DNA from: Hyaloperonospora brassicae
Lineage: Eukaryota; Oomycota; Peronosporomycetes; Peronosporales; Peronosporaceae
Direction of reading: 5' to 3'
NCBI GenBank assembly: GCA_947650285.1
Contig: CANTFL010001244.1
Span: 496,001-560,000 of the forward strand
Length of the DNA stretch: 64,000 nucleotides
Shown: piece after piece, positions 63,454 through 64,000 of the stretch
Layout of the letters: each line of letters starts with the position of its first letter
Numbering within the stretch: position 1 is the stretch's first letter
Position numbers and translations under genes: made by a program
The notes under the pieces: generated by a model
Databases searched by the model: none
The model's input: the letters and a program-made list of their open reading frames with translations, nothing else
Told to the model about the DNA's origin: nothing

Positions 63454-64000
63454 GTTGGACTAAGCTGTGCAGCAGCAACGAACGACACATCCACAACGCT
63501 GTTAGACTCGGCCGGTTTCTAGCGCAGCAGTAGTAGAGCGACAGGAGAGCGACTGCAACGTCGAGAGAGAGAGAGAGGAGAGCAGTGCAAGCACAACGCA
63601 GCAATCGACGAGCTGCTGAGAGAGCAATTGGGTCAGCAGAGAGCACTTCGTATCGCAGTCTCATTGACCGCTGATGACCGCTCCACCTGCTGCGGTCGTA
63701 AACCACTGGAGCTGCTGCAGCTATGGGCTTTGCAGCTCACAGATCAAATGGCCGTGTCGTCTCTAGTAGTGCACCCTCTTGTCTCCTGTCCATTGTGCCA
63801 TTGCGGCTCTCCCATTCTCTCTCTCTCTCTCTCTGCTGCTGCTTCGACCTAATGCTGTGGTCGTTGTCGTTCCCATTGGCACAGCACTCACCTGCAAAGT
63901 CGAACGAGACAAGAAGAACTGGACGAGGTGGGGCACTCGGGGATGCCACAAACTATTGGCCGCGGGGGCTCGAGCATACAAAGAGCAAAGTAGGCGTCGT
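63454..64000. promoter_or_regulatory. upstream region of the eL21 gene
   Basis: No coding sequence recognised. Two short CT/GA microsatellites (about 63560-63580 and 63812-63835) and GTAAAC-, AGCAGC-containing stretches lie upstream of the eL21 start. Probably its promoter and 5' UTR; another gene may begin beyond the window edge. Confidence 0.4.

Overview
The window is nuclear DNA of an oomycete, most likely a plant-pathogenic Peronosporales species (Phytophthora or downy mildew type). The evidence is compact genes with short (about 60-150 bp) GT-AG introns that often use a GTACG-type donor, conserved eukaryotic housekeeping genes, a candidate RXLR effector, and chromodomain Ty3/Gypsy retrotransposons. 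No rRNA, tRNA or CRISPR array was found. I rebuilt exon structures by hand from reading frame, splice dinucleotides and family conservation; where all phases close, confidence is higher.

Left arm (1-24.4 kb) is gene-dense. In order: an AIMP1/Arc1p-like tRNA-binding protein (-), a YIPF6-type Golgi membrane protein (-, 6 exons), a bZIP factor with two basic regions (+), a decayed Ser/Arg-rich locus (+), the GATOR2 subunit MIOS (-), an unidentified acidic/alanine-rich protein (+), PEX22 (-) head-to-head with TRAPPC6/TRS33 (+), a methyltransferase-Asp/Asn-hydroxylase fusion split by a frameshift (-), an SPT3-like histone-fold protein (-, 6 exons) and the CTD phosphatase SSU72 (+, 3 exons). These serve basic vesicle traffic, peroxisome, nutrient signalling and transcription roles and do not form a pathway cluster.

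Middle (24.4-59.2 kb) is gene-poor and repeat-rich: decayed coding fragments, isolated long hairpins, a candidate RXLR effector (28.67 kb), a hairpin-dense LTR-like fragment (28.06-28.64 kb), and two complete chromovirus-type LTR retrotransposons in opposite orientation: copy 1 (30525-38497, +, target duplication TGTAG) and copy 2 (49694-57920, -, target duplication GACAG). An 11-kb gene desert separates them.

Right arm (59.2-64 kb) is gene-dense again: PLP homeostasis protein (YggS/PLPBP, +), a PIH1/Kintoun-like dynein-assembly or R2TP factor (-, 8 exons) and ribosomal protein eL21 (-).

The outstanding observation concerns the two retrotransposons. Almost their whole length, LTRs, gag, pol and an extra antisense gene alike, is written as a chain of contiguous short inverted repeats (8-12 bp arms, small loops) one after another. 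Where the copies differ, paired bases have often changed together, so pairing is kept while sequence changes. In addition each copy carries a conserved long ORF on the strand opposite to gag-pol, between the 3' LTR and pol, overlapping the chromodomain in antisense. The copies are nearly identical through gag-RT-integrase but diverged in LTRs and in the antisense gene, which suggests a mosaic family.
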